Shown here: positions 34,736-45,480 of the stretch, in pieces | How positions within the stretch are numbered: position 1 is the first letter of the stretch | Layout: each line of letters opens with the position of its first letter | Origin: Eupeodes corollae | Lineage: Eukaryota > Arthropoda > Insecta > Diptera > Syrphidae | DNA: 64,000 nucleotides | Assembly: GCF_945859685.1 (NCBI RefSeq) | Contig: NC_079147.1 | Location: 88,900,315-88,964,314 of the forward strand | Direction of reading: 5' to 3' | Position numbers and translations under genes: made by a program | Notes under the pieces: generated by a model | The model's input: the letters and a program-made list of their open reading frames with translations, nothing else | Database searches by the model: none | What the model was told of the DNA's origin: nothing

Positions 34736-35697
34736 TATTTTGGTTTGAATTTATTTGAATGATTTCACAAACAACAAAATAATTAAAAATGGAAACATCC
34801 CGGGCGCCATTTAACTAATAATCAATCCCTTTATTGCTACAGCCAATATATTTACAAATTAATTATCCAATTCAATTCGAGAATACATAGGGAAGTAGGA
34901 AGAGGAGGGAGGGCGCGATAAGTCACTTTGGTTACATTATATTTGATTTTGATCTTTTTTGTTCATATGAATCGAGCATTTAACATAATACTCTTCTCTA
35001 CTCATTCAGTTATATCGTAATTAAAATCAAAAAAACAGTAACAAATAATAATTATTGTCTATAATTAAAATAGTTTGGTTGAATGCAATAACCAGAGTGA
35101 GTGCAAAATGTACATAGATACAAAACATACAAAATATAAAATTAAAAGTTAAAAACCCATCATCATCATCGTACAATGACGACGACGACGATGTAGTGCA
35201 ATAATATAAAATTGTTTAATATAATGCGCCATTAAATTTCAATTAATTATAATATTTTGCGGGCAGCGAGATGCACTCGACATCATATAGTCGAGTCCAC
35301 AGAAAGTCGACAATCTGTGAAATGGGGCTTCAATTAAGTTTAATTAATTTATACTAATTAAATCAATATACGTCCTATTGAAAAACTGTGAATATCTACG
35401 ATTCTACCTACGCGATTGCTATTTATTTCGAATTTATATATTTTTATTATTTGCTTTGTATTTTTATGACACTTTGATTATGATGATGAGGGTAAGTAAC
35501 GTCCCCACAAAATTGTCGATATTAAATCTGGGGAAAGGTGAAAAGTTATTCAATGCTGGAACGGGTTGATGTTTTGACAGTCTGCACGATGGCCGTGTTA
35601 TTTCAATGATTTCTGTAAAATATGTTGAAAAGATTTTATTTAATTATTGATGATAAATTGGTGTGAAAAAGTAAAACGATTGAGGAGGTGTCACATA
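34736..35697. other. Non-coding, single-copy-looking region
   Basis: Extremely AT-rich with TTAATT motifs. It contains adjoining CAT and GAC microsatellites (35158-35192, catcatcatcatcgtac then gacgacgacgacgatg). The 63-codon frame at 35378-35569 has no domain. No gene seen. Confidence 0.5.
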
Positions 35698-36460
35698 CAC
35701 AGGGTGTGCCATCTTGCGGTTTCCTTTTAATTTTTGAACTGACAACTGTTTTGTGTTCAAAATGATTCGCTTTACACTGTTACAATGTTGGGACATCTTC
35801 TTTTGAACTGTAGGTACATTTTATGAAAGAGCCCTGGCTGCAATGAAGCACTGTTTTAAAAAGTTCTGGGTCTTGGTTCCCTTGAATGTGACTGCTCTAG
35901 CCGAAAGTGTGAGACTGAATTCACAAATATTATAAAATCAATATCGGTCTCAACAGTTCAACATTTCTCGTAATAGCCTAAGAAGAGTGCTGCACGGAAA
36001 TTAACTAATTTTTCACTTTAAGGGGGACTACCGACTCAGCAGTTAAAGAAGAGCGGTCATCCCAATCTTTTTACTTTTAAAATTTTGAGCCTTAGAGCTG
36101 CTGGAATTCGACAATAATTTTTTGAACAAAAAAACTTTTCTGACGAGGCAAAATTTCATAGCGTCAACAACCAAATTCAATTTATTTATTTTTGAGCCCG
36201 ATACACTGGATGACCTCTCGTTCATGCAGAATGATGAACCATGCCCATAATGAACATCCCTTGCCACAATAGTGCACTATGTTTCGAAATAGTGTTATCA
36301 GTCGTTTTGATTAATTGGTCGTCGAAGGACCGATTTATTGCTAATAATCCGAAACCAATGCTACAGCTACAGTACCATATTCTTTTCATACAATTTTCAA
36401 TGATTAATTCAAAGATTTTTGCCTTTTGTCCTCGATAAAAAAATTTAATCTTTCAAATGT
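35698..36460 (+). mobile_element. IS630/mariner-superfamily transposon relic
   Basis: Starts with cagggtgtgccatcttgcgg, a terminal-repeat-like sequence, followed by MIRFTLLQCWDIFF as a decayed transposase start. An NFSDEAKFH motif (first catalytic Asp block) lies at about 36130-36160. Several stops follow and the right terminal repeat was not found. The FSDEAKFH block places it near the DD41D-type family, but it is a different lineage from the copies at 16745 and 40833. Confidence 0.6.
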
Positions 36461-36494
36461 ATGTAAGAATGTGGATCATTGGCGCAGATCTACT

Positions 36495-37690
36495 AGGTAG
36501 GTAGAAATGGCAATCTCAAGGCAACCTAGCCTGAGATCCAATTAATGCTGTGGTGCGCCGTTTTGATACCAAAAATTCGTTTGACTTTTGATTGAAAGGG
36601 ATAGATTTATAGAGAAGCTTCATAGCGATTATGTTAGAGCCATTTTGTCGCATTCAGAAAAAAGATTAGGTCTCTAATCTTTGTCTCAGATAACTCATCA
36701 TGTTCGTGAAAGAATGCTTTTCCAAAGTATTTCATTCTAGTGTTTGGCAAAGCAGGACATTTACAGAAGAAATGGATTATCGTTTCACTTTCTCTTTGGT
36801 CACTACAACTACGGCAAAAGGTGTTGAAGGAGATACCCAACTTCTCTGCATGAACTCCTATATTCCAATGTCCGGTACAAACCGGAACAATCCTGGCCTT
36901 GGCTTGCATAGAAGATCGTTTGTACGGGTTTTGTTATAGGTGGGTCATATCTTCCTATAGATATAATGCAGTTGGGTAAATTGCTCCACCTTCGGTTTGA
37001 TTCAGTTTGGTAGATAGAAAAGATTTTACCCTTCATAGAACCAAGAGGAATGTTAACCATTTCCGCAAGTGAGCTATGAAGGGCCGATCTTTGCCTGGCT
37101 AGTTCGTCAGCCCGTTCATTTCCCACGATACCACTATGGCCCGGAACCCAGATCAGAGTGACACCGAGGTTAATATTCAGGTTCGCAAGCTCATAGTGAT
37201 ATTTCTGGACCAATTAAGATGAGGATATGGCCGAGTTAATAGCTTTGACAGCTGCCTGACTGTCTGTAAAGATAGCCGCATTTCGGTTTTGGTTTGGGCT
37301 TTGTTGAAGTATCTTACATGCCTCCCTTATTGCCAGCAGTTCAGCCTGAAAAACGCTAGCAAAGTCAGGAAGCCTAAAGGATTTGGCTACATTTAGGGAC
37401 TCCATCTTTGAGCCGTCGGTAAAGATGGTTGTGTCGAAACCTATCAACACGATGTCATCCTCCCGATCTTGTCTCGATGGGAAAATAACCTTAAAGCCAT
37501 TACTAAGGTTCAAACAAGGAGTGCAGTAGTCAGTGTCTACCGAGATAATATCTGAGGGAATCAATTTCGTTGTGTTGCTGTGACCATAAGGTTTTGACAA
37601 CCAGCTGTTTGATTCCTTCAGCCTAATAGCGCTGCAGGAAACTATGTATTTAATAAAAAGGTCGATTGGTAGAAGTCCAAAATGACGTGA
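36495..37690 (-). mobile_element. RNH2 LINE copy 2, 3' portion
   Basis: Minus strand. The element ends in CTAC repeats (ctaggtaggtag at 36498-36509 in reverse) and carries RNase H and the C-terminal cysteine motif in three frames (37214-37789, 36809-37213, 36634-36909). It is about 90% similar in protein to RNH2 copy 1. It has lost ~11 codons after TDGSKME (equivalent to CGIGSGIFSE) and has a stop after AINSAISSS. The 5' truncation is at about 37690, at the equivalent of the LLPIDL segment. Confidence 0.88.
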
Positions 37691-37796
37691 TTTTGCACAC
37701 CTCCTCCGAAGATGATGGTGCATTATGGGCAGAGTAAAAAGAGGCCAACGGCAAACCCCGTGCCGTATTTTACGTAGCCCTAGAGACAAAAGGCTA
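37691..37796. other. Short unassigned segment between two LINE fragments
   Basis: About 100 bp that match neither RNH2 nor RTE-A. The upstream part of the minus-strand frame 37214-37789 runs through it (WPLFTLPIMHHHLRRRC) but is not part of the LINE protein. It could be residual host or older LINE DNA. Confidence 0.4.
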
Positions 37797-38112
37797 CTTA
37801 ATTACTTAAGGTGGCGCTACAGTCCTGTATGAACTACGACCTTACCCAACAAACGTCAACATCTAGCTTGATCCATAGCTAGATGTCTCCAGTTTCACAC
37901 TCCAAGTTGGGTGAGGTCACTTTAGCCTTGTACGCACTACCTGATCGGCGGCTGAGCGGTGGCTTTCCTTTACTGCGCTTTCCTGTGGGTGTGGATTCGA
38001 AGACTTTCCGGGCCGCAGCATTTGTTTCCATGCGTTCTACTTGACCCAGCCATCTAGTCTTTAGACTTTTACCCTTCTGGCTAAGTCTACGTTGCTTTAC
38101 ATCCCGTACAGC
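37797..38112 (-). mobile_element. RTE-A-related LINE 3' fragment
   Basis: Begins with the RTE-A 3' terminus in reverse (aattacttaaggtggcgcta) and continues through the C-terminal coding region: ctagatgtctccagtttcac, gtagtgcgtac-like and ttctacttgacccagccatc. It is more diverged than the 1955 and 50596 copies, so a sister subfamily. It ends near 38112. Confidence 0.8.
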
Positions 38113-40832
38113 ATTACATTATCACGGCAGAGAAAATTTTGTAGGGGATGTTAAGTAGAAAAGTGTGTGGATTAAATTTGGAGAATCCATACCCTTCAAA
38201 TGAGCAGATCTATATGGCTTGCTCACGTGTCAAAAAACCTTCTCAATTCAATTGAATATTTGTGTACAGCTTTTTCTTTAAAATTATTTGTCTTAAAATT
38301 ATTTAAGTTGTTGGCGTAGCAACGCGTGCCGAGTACAGCTAGTTACAAATAAAATAAAGGTAAAGGACTTTTTTAACTTGAAATTATGAGGTTTCTTTTG
38401 ACCCCACATTGTATAAAAAACTGGTGTTGGGATATTTTAAATTATTTAACAATTTGCTTTGCCAAAGCTTGAAATGATTTTTGATACAATTTGAAACCAT
38501 TGTCTACTATTTTGCAACTTGAATATCATGGATAAACATTGACAACTTCTAATAATCGAATAGAACTAACTTTAAAAAATGTTTGAATTCATAAATATGT
38601 ACTATCAAAAGCAGTGCACTTTACAAAAACAAACAATTAAAATGAATTATTTGACAACAGTTTCCTACATAATGAATATATGATTTCCTTTATTTTAATA
38701 TTTCTAAACATAATTTAAAACGTTTGAGTTCTTTATTTGCAATATTTCAATTTTAATGTTTACAAAAATAAATCGCAAGTTTATTTGATGAAACAAAATG
38801 TTTGATTCATTCAAAGGAAAGGGCGTGTTTTTTCAAGAACTTTGAATGAATGAAAAATTATCAAAAACATCACATAAAATCTTAAATTAAATTTGAAAAA
38901 AATAAAACCCATTAAGTCAGATATGATTGTCTTTTTCAATAAAACTACACCCACGAATACGCTTTGATAAAATAGAAAAAAAAAACTAATCAAGAAGAAA
39001 CTCAAACTTAATTAATAATTTAATCACATTTTAATGGAACCACTTGGCAGCGATAAACATTCGAATAAAAAATAAAACTTTCATAATTTAAGTTTTTCCG
39101 CAACAATCTAAATTGTTAATAATTTAAATTTTTCAAAACAAATTAATACAATATATTGGCCATTTTATAAAATGCAGCTTTTAGCCTACTCTATAAATCA
39201 TCATTAAAGAAAACTCTCATATACCTCTCGAAACATTCGAAAACACGCTTTAAATAAATTCAAACATCTCTGGTTGATATACTCGTATCGTAGCTAACAA
39301 AAGATCGAAATTCCCATGGCACTCTGGCAGAGATCAGATCAACCGCAGAAAAAGATTGTGAATGTTTTTAATTCAAAAATGCTTAAACATTCTACAAATA
39401 TTGTTATTTTTAATTTTTCCTTCAAAAATATCCTTTTTCTTAATATGCAATTTAATGGATCTTATAGGGATACATATATAATTATAATTTATTCGCTCAT
39501 CATCGCAATAAATTAAACAACTCGCATACCTGCCTACCAAGCTATTATACAAAATAAAAGGCTCATCATAAGAGTCAAGACGGCAGAAGGCAGACGCGCG
39601 GATGAGGAAAAAACGACGAAAAAGTTTCCGTCACATCCTCCAAAAGATTTTAATAACAAGCCACTTGTCAAAAATAAAACAAACACGCCCAAAGTCGACG
39701 ATGTCGTGCCAGAGGAGCGGGAGGACATCAAGCGAACGTAGAGAGGTAGGGTTGGCCGCCAGAGCCCATAGCATCAGCATTCAGCACCACCCAAACCAGG
39801 CCGGTTAATGGCAGTCGCAGGCGGAGCGGTGTGGCGCAGTGGTGGCGGTCCGGTCGGAGCAGCGGTGTGTGGTGACAGAAGCAATGGAAATGGAAACTAA
39901 TTCCCCCAGGGAGTACGAGTATTTAACACGACGCGCATCCTTTTAATTGATGGCATTTTATTCATTTCAATTGAATTTTAATTACCTCGACGTCACCGAG
40001 GAATGTCAGAGTCATTTATGGAGCCCCTTTTGGCCCCAGAACAAGACGGCTGCTAACTTAAACCGACTTATACTTTGTAGGCACATTCACTTTACACTCC
40101 GCAAGTCCCACGTCTCACGTCGTCCCCATGTGAGCGAGATGTGAGGATGTAGTACTTTATGTGGATGAGCAAGTAAAAGAAGATTTTAGGACTTCTTTCT
40201 TTTGTGTTGCATTGTTATTTCGGCAGATGCTGAAATGTATAGAGTCTGCAGTTTGCAGCAGAGGCAGCACCAGTTTGTTGCACATTTTTGCCGATGCCAA
40301 ATGCACTTTGTTGAACTCAAGTGCGCGACAAGCCAAACAGAAACAGTAGACATACAGCATCCTAATTGCCAACATTTAAAGCTGTCGCACAGGAGGGGTC
40401 CTCTCGTCTCTTCGTTCTCTTTTTTGTTTCAACATCAGTGCATTGCCGCCACGCCACGTCGCGTCGCCGTCGCGTCGTCGATTGGTCTTCGGCCTTTGGA
40501 TTTAGAAAATCCACTTTGTTCAAATGAAAAACGAAATTACTGACAAATAAAAAGGAAAAACAAATTGTTTACATATCGTGCGCATATTTAAATGATGATT
40601 GAAGAGGAGAATTTCATCAGGAAGATTTTCTCTCGAAGTTAAAGGTGGATCTCGATTGTAAGTTATGGTTTTGAAACTTTAGGATATATCAAAAACCTTT
40701 ACGCAGACATATGTTTATTGAAAAATAGGATTTTTAATAAAATGCGCATTTTTATTAAGTCTATTTTATATAATCTTGAAGCTTACTTATGTGTGTTTTT
40801 TTTTTTAAGTTAGCTGCTTATATTTTCTTATA
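38113..40832. other. 2.7-kb region without recognised genes; GC-rich patches
   Basis: Mostly AT-rich, but 39590-39890 and 40440-40500 are unusually GC-rich (for example gtggtggcggtccggtcgg and gccacgtcgcgtcgccgtcg). Overlapping short frames on both strands (39534-39808, 40157-40543) have no recognisable domain. These patches could be exonic or regulatory host DNA, or simple CGTCG-type repeats. Nothing decisive is visible. Confidence 0.5.
40831..40832. repeat. TA target duplication of DD41D copy 2, left
   Basis: TA directly before AACGGCGATTTTTT. The neighbouring bases also read TA (40829-40830), so the site was TATA or TA; matched by TA at 42140-42141. Confidence 0.8.
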
Positions 40833-42139
40833 AACGGCGATTTTTTAAGAGCTTGAGAACTTTTTTTAAAAAAAAAAAGCATACAATTTTGCAAAATCTC
40901 ATCGATTCTTTATTTGAAACGTTAGATTGGTCCATGACATTTACTTTTTGAAGATAATTTCATTTAAATGTTGACCGCGGCTGCGTCTTAGGTGGTCCAT
41001 TCGGAAAGTCCAATTTTGGGTAACTTTTTCGAGCATTTCGGCCGGAATAGCCCGAATTTCTTCGGAAATGTTGTCTTCCAAAGCTGGAATAGTTGCTGGC
41101 TTATTTGTGTAGACTTTAGACTTGACGTAGCCCCACAAAAAATAGTCTAAAGGCATGAAATCGCATGATCTTGGTGGCCAACTTACCGGTCCATTCCTTG
41201 AGATGAATTGTTCTCCGAAGTTTTCCCTCAAAATGGCCATAGAATCGCGAGCTGTGTGGCATTTAGCGCCATCTTGTTGAAACCACATGTCAACCAAGTT
41301 CAGTTCTTCCATTTTTGGCAACAAAAAGTTTGTTAGCATTGAACGATAGCGATCGCCATTCACCGTAACGTTGTGTCCAATAGCATCTTTGAAAAAATAC
41401 GGTCCAATGATTCCACCAGCGTACAAACCACACCAAACAGTGCATTTTTCGGGATGCATGGGCAGTTCTTGAACGGCTTCTGGTTGCTCTTCACTCCAAA
41501 TGCGGCAATTTTGCTTATTTACGTAGCCATTCAACCAGAAATGAGCCTCATCGCTGAACAAAATTTGTCGATAAAAAAGCGGATTTTCTGCCAACTTTTC
41601 TAGGGCCCATTCACTGAAAATTCGACGTTGTGGCAGATCGTTCGGCTTCAGTTCTTGCACGAGCTGTATTTTATACGGTTTTACACCAAGATCTTTGCGT
41701 AAAATCTTCCATGTGGTCGAATAACACAAACCCAATTGCTGCGAACGGCGACGAATCGACATTTCACGGTCTTCAGCAACACTCTCAGAAACAGACGCAA
41801 TATTCTCTTCTGTTTGCACTGTACGCATTCGTGTGGTTGGTTTAATGTCCAATAAAGTAAACTGAGTGCGAAACTTGGTCACAATCGCATTAATTGTTTG
41901 CTCACTTGGTCGATTATGTAGACCATAAATCGGACGTAAAGCGCGAAACACATTTCGAACCGAACACTGATTTTGGTAATAAACTTCAATGATTTGCAAG
42001 CGTTGCTCGTTAGTAAGTCTATTCATGATGAAATGTCAAAGCATACTGAGCATCTTTCTCTTTGACACCATGTCTGAAATCCCGCGTGATCTGTCAAATA
42101 CTAATGCATGAAAATCCTAACCTCAAAAAAATCACCCTT
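40833..42139 (-). mobile_element. Complete DD41D/rosa-like mariner-superfamily element, copy 2
   Basis: A 1307-bp element with inverted ends (AAGGGTGATTTTTTT at the 5' end on the minus strand; AACGGCGATTTTTT at the other end) bracketed by TA. It contains one uninterrupted transposase gene (40941-42026). The 5' leader is ~110 bp and the 3' tail ~105 bp with a poly-A/T stretch. The decayed copy at 16745-18007 matches it nearly throughout. TA targets, 14-bp ends and a single ORF are the features expected of an autonomous Tc1/mariner-type transposon. Confidence 0.95.
40941..42026 (-). CDS. Transposase, DD41D/rosa-like (IS630-Tc1-mariner superfamily), intact
   Basis: 361 residues, the usual size for this superfamily. 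The enzyme cuts and pastes its element at TA sites. An N-terminal helix-turn-helix spans residues ~1-57 (LTNEQRLQIIEVYYQNQCSV), with a second helix-turn-helix at ~88-115 (MSIRRRSQQLGLCYSTTWKI). The catalytic core has FSDEAHF with Asp159, WFQQDGAKCHT with Asp252, and WPPRSCDFMPLDYFLWG. The third Asp is either Asp289 (36 residues after the second) or Asp294 (41 residues, the DD41D spacing reported for rosa). The CDFMPLD sequence differs from CDLTPLD in copy 1. The start is the only ATG in phase before the helix-turn-helix, and it matches copy 1. No intron or frameshift is seen. Activity is inferred, not shown. Confidence 0.93.
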   Translation of the reverse strand: MNRLTNEQRLQIIEVYYQNQCSVRNVFRALRPIYGLHNRPSEQTINAIVTKFRTQFTLLDIKPTTRMRTVQTEENIASVSESVAEDREMSIRRRSQQLGLCYSTTWKILRKDLGVKPYKIQLVQELKPNDLPQRRIFSEWALEKLAENPLFYRQILFSDEAHFWLNGYVNKQNCRIWSEEQPEAVQELPMHPEKCTVWCGLYAGGIIGPYFFKDAIGHNVTVNGDRYRSMLTNFLLPKMEELNLVDMWFQQDGAKCHTARDSMAILRENFGEQFISRNGPVSWPPRSCDFMPLDYFLWGYVKSKVYTNKPATIPALEDNISEEIRAIPAEMLEKVTQNWTFRMDHLRRSRGQHLNEIIFKK

Positions 42140-42141
42140 TA
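42140..42141. repeat. TA target duplication of DD41D copy 2, right
   Basis: TA directly after the terminal repeat ...AATCACCCTT. Confidence 0.8.
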
Positions 42142-42188
42142 TAAGGGAAATATTAACGGGTATAATAAATAAAGGTATACAACTTTTA

Positions 42189-44095
42189 CCCTCTAACGGG
42201 CAAAATTGTAAAACGGTCGGTTCAAGTTGATATTTATTTTTCAGGTAAAATAAGCCGTCTCAAGACGGTTTGCGTGTAAAAAAAATACTGTATATTGTGG
42301 TAGTCTCAGGGGCAATTGTTGTTAGATGAACAGCACATATGAAGTTTACATTTGGAGCAATAGACTTGTGTGTCTAACAGTGCTTATACCTTTTCTTTCT
42401 AGTGCTATGCACCCAAATCGGAAAATTATTTTCTCTATCAAAAGGAACATTTTCAACGGGGTGAATATTGAATGTGCTAGGAACTGTTGATGTTGATTTG
42501 TTCGCACTTTGAGCGGACGAGGATCTTCCTACCAGTCTTTTACCTTTGAAAGAAACAAGTGCAGCAGCTATTTTTTGCTGAAATTGTGGAAGCGACAGAA
42601 GCTGTTCTCCTTCGAACAAATCATTTCGTTTTTTGGCCTGAAATTTGTTATATATAACGTTGCGGCCATGTCAATAAAATGGTAAACGAGCCTCATTGCG
42701 ATGTTTTGGCTTTTACCTGGAATATAATGCCGACGCATAAGCCCAATCCATAAGTTCAACTCCATCCAAAAGCGCATTATATATTCCCGGATGATTTGGG
42801 AGCAGTTTATTTCAACAAAAGTTTTCTGTATTCTGTCATATCGAGCTTTCTTAGCTATAGTTTGATCACGGTTGATTTTTTCAAATGATTCAATGCCCAC
42901 GTAGGTGGATGTCAAAGGAATACACTTGTTTTCTTTCCTCTGCATGACCCTCTAAGATTACATTTTTACCTGCATCATTGTACACCTCAGAAAGATGGGC
43001 AAATCCATTTGAATAGAATAGAACAAACAATTTGACACCCTACTTGCGCGGTTTGTTTGGCATATATTGACGAATTGCTGTTTCGTCTTCTTGCAACACA
43101 AAGTCAAACTGATTGTGGGATTAAATTAAGCCGCTCAGTGAGTTTGTTGGCTAGAACACGGATTCTGCTTTAAGATTAATGTTCAAAAAATAAAAACCTC
43201 TAGATTCTAATAAATCGTTATGAGGGCATACATTTTTGGATCGATAAGAAGGCATTTTTGCCAAAGTAGCTATCCATATTAGTAAGTTTTGAATCCGGAG
43301 TTTGTCTTTACCGCCAAAGCACAACGATTTGGTTCTTCAGCGATAAGCTCAATGATTTCGTCAGTAAAAATGATTAGAAATTTCTATTGGCGTGTCAAGG
43401 TTTTAGACACTCATTTGAAGTGATGCACCACCACAAAATGCAACTTCATTTACTGTAGGCACATTGAGCGTTTACGCTTTTTTTGAGTCCTTTGTAACAG
43501 CAGTAAGCACTCGATTGAATCCTTCAGAAGATGGCTGTGCTATTGGCACAGTAGATTCAAATTATGGCAAAAGAGATCGTGGCCTTTTCAAATGTTTTCG
43601 TAATCAGCAATTAAAGCTGACGAAGCTGCTCGATAGTCTATTCCGCTAAGCATAGCCCTTAGAAAAGCATCTGTTGTTTCAGATTCATTCATCTAATGGA
43701 TGTATTTTTCAATTATTTCTGCATCATTTAAAGAAATCTTAGCTAAATCAGGATCACAGATGGTACCATCGCTGCTATAAACATCGTCGTTGCTTTCCAC
43801 TGAGTTCTTAAAAATTAACTTTTGTATTTCAATTAAATAATTTACTTATAGTCGAATTGTGAGTTCGAGTTTTTCATTCTAATTGATACAAATTTATTTT
43901 CTGATCCAATGAATGTTCACACGAAAGTAATAACAGCATTCAAACACGTGGTCGAAACGAAATGACAATGTTTAAAATTGTAAATAAAAGTAAACAAAAA
44001 CAATTTTCCGTTATTTTAACAAAAACAAATTTTTATTTTGACACTGGAGGCAATCAACTGAAGGCAGTTTTTAGACGGTCTCACCAGTTAGAGGG
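42189..44095 (-). mobile_element. piggyBac-like transposon relic with terminal inverted repeats
   Basis: The ends are inverted: CCCTCTAACGGGCA at 42189 and GTTAGAGGG ending at 44095 (CCCTCTAACTGGTGA read inward), with TTTA on each outer side. The right side also reads TTAA one base further out, the piggyBac target. Inside, minus-strand frames show piggyBac transposase features: FVLQEDETAIRQYMPNKPRK, GVKLFVLFYSNGF near 43050-42990, and LNLWIGLMRRHYIPGKS, VYHFIDMAATLYITNF within 42568-42945. Stops and frameshifts are present, and the N-terminal half is largely unreadable. Length ~1.9 kb. Confidence 0.8.
42374..43140 (-). pseudogene. piggyBac-like transposase, C-terminal half, broken
   Basis: Two overlapping frames (42568-42945 and 42374-42619) plus a further upstream stretch (to ~43140) cover the part after the second catalytic region. 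The MRRHYIPGKS...YHFIDMAATLY segment corresponds to the conserved helix-rich C-terminal block of the DDE_Tnp_1_7 family. The cysteine-rich C-terminal finger is not seen; the end reads FPIWVHSTRKKRYKHC. Catalytic Asp positions upstream are not identifiable. Confidence 0.7.
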
Positions 44096-44449
44096 TTTAA
44101 AGTGGCAACTTTATTTTAACTGGTGGTCATTTCGTTTTGCTGTCAAATGATTTATGTTTTGTTTGGTTTGACATTTTAATAATCACTTCGTTTTGATTTG
44201 TAAAACAAAATTTTAGGGTAAATATTACACTAAACAAACACTCCCTAAAATAAAACAAATTTTAGAGAATATTTTACATTGTTCTCAACATATTTTAGTT
44301 AAAAACTATTTCTTACCAATATTTAGTGATATTTTATTTGGTTTTATTTTTCTAAAAATAGTTTTATGTTTTCAAGATCTCAAAAACATTATTCTTTGGG
44401 ACACAAATCAATCTAAAGGTGATATAATTTCTCGTTCGTGAGATATTGG
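44096..44449. other. AT-rich spacer
   Basis: No coding or recognised repeat; rich in TTTTA and ATTTT runs. Separates the piggyBac relic from an RTE-B relic. Confidence 0.5.
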
Positions 44450-45480
44450 TGAAAATAGTAGCTACTGTAAGATCGAATTTCAACTTCAGAATGTCTAAAT
44501 TTAACACGGACAGGCTTAAAGACCCTGCCTCTCAATTACAATGTAGGAACCACTTTTCGCAGAATATGAAGACAATAATTAGAAACCCATTGGAGTGCTA
44601 TGAAAAATATTTTTTATAATAGGTATTAAAAGAATAAATGGTGATGTGCAAAGATTAACGTTTGTGCAAAGATTAACGTTTGTGCAAAGATTAACGAAAG
44701 GAAACAATTAAAAGCTCATTTAGCAGCTGTTTGATGTGAAGTATGAAACGAGCTAGAATACTCATATCACATGAAAAAGAAAAAGGTTCAATGTATGAAG
44801 CTTTGGACCCCATAAGTAAAATTACATCAACGTTTTTAGCTCAAGAGGCAGAAGAGCCACAAATTGGTGCAAAAATAGAACCCTCTATAGGAAAACAAAA
44901 GAGCTCAAAGCAACACCCGATTAAAGATATAGACGTTTTCCTGCCAATCTCAGATGAGGACCGGCTTAGATGGAAGGAACATTTGCTTTGGTTATTAAGC
45001 GTGCATTCGACAGAAACGTGCAATTGACATCTTCTGAGTAACCCATTGAACAGTAAAGAAAAGATATGCACTAGCACTCCCGCAAAACTGTCGCAAGCAG
45101 CCCAAAGTTCATCGAGAGAACTGCAACCGGACATAAAAGCAGTTGGAAGAAAGGGGATTATTGTCAAGCTTCCAAAGAAAGGAGACTTGTTGCTTGCTGG
45201 GTTTGCTTGAATTTTCAAAAATTATAAGCTTATCGTAGATTGTATTGGAGAACACCTTAGAAGAAACACTGACTCCACACTGGATCTCTCTGCCTTGATC
45301 TTATCAACATCTTTCGGATCGTCGTCGTTGAATATTAATCACCAGTTTACTTCCTGCTTATCGATTTGAAAAGCATTTCGACAGAGTTAACAGGGAGTTT
45401 ATCTGGCTTGCTTTTCCGAGCAGAGGTATCCCGGAGAAGTTCTTCTCTATTGTCAAGTAGAGTTATAATGGGACTAAAAG
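44450..45480 (+). mobile_element. RTE-B LINE relic, copy 2
   Basis: cacttttcgcagaatatgaa and ccattggagtgctatgaaaa correspond to 29385-29460 of RTE-B copy 1. The 94-codon frame 44743-45027 has SSKQHPIKDIDVFLPISDED followed by RLRWKEHL, matching SKQHLVKEVDGAV...QVRRWKAHF at 29760-29850. RT fragments follow (IVKLPKKGDLL, GEHLRRNTDSTLD, then INREFIWLA-like coding). It is a heavily decayed copy ending near 45480. Confidence 0.72.
44646..44696. repeat. 18-bp tandem repeat, 2.8 copies
   Basis: GTGCAAAGATTAACGTTT occurs twice exactly, followed by 15 bases of a third unit. It lies inside the RTE-B relic and probably arose by slippage. Confidence 0.9.
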
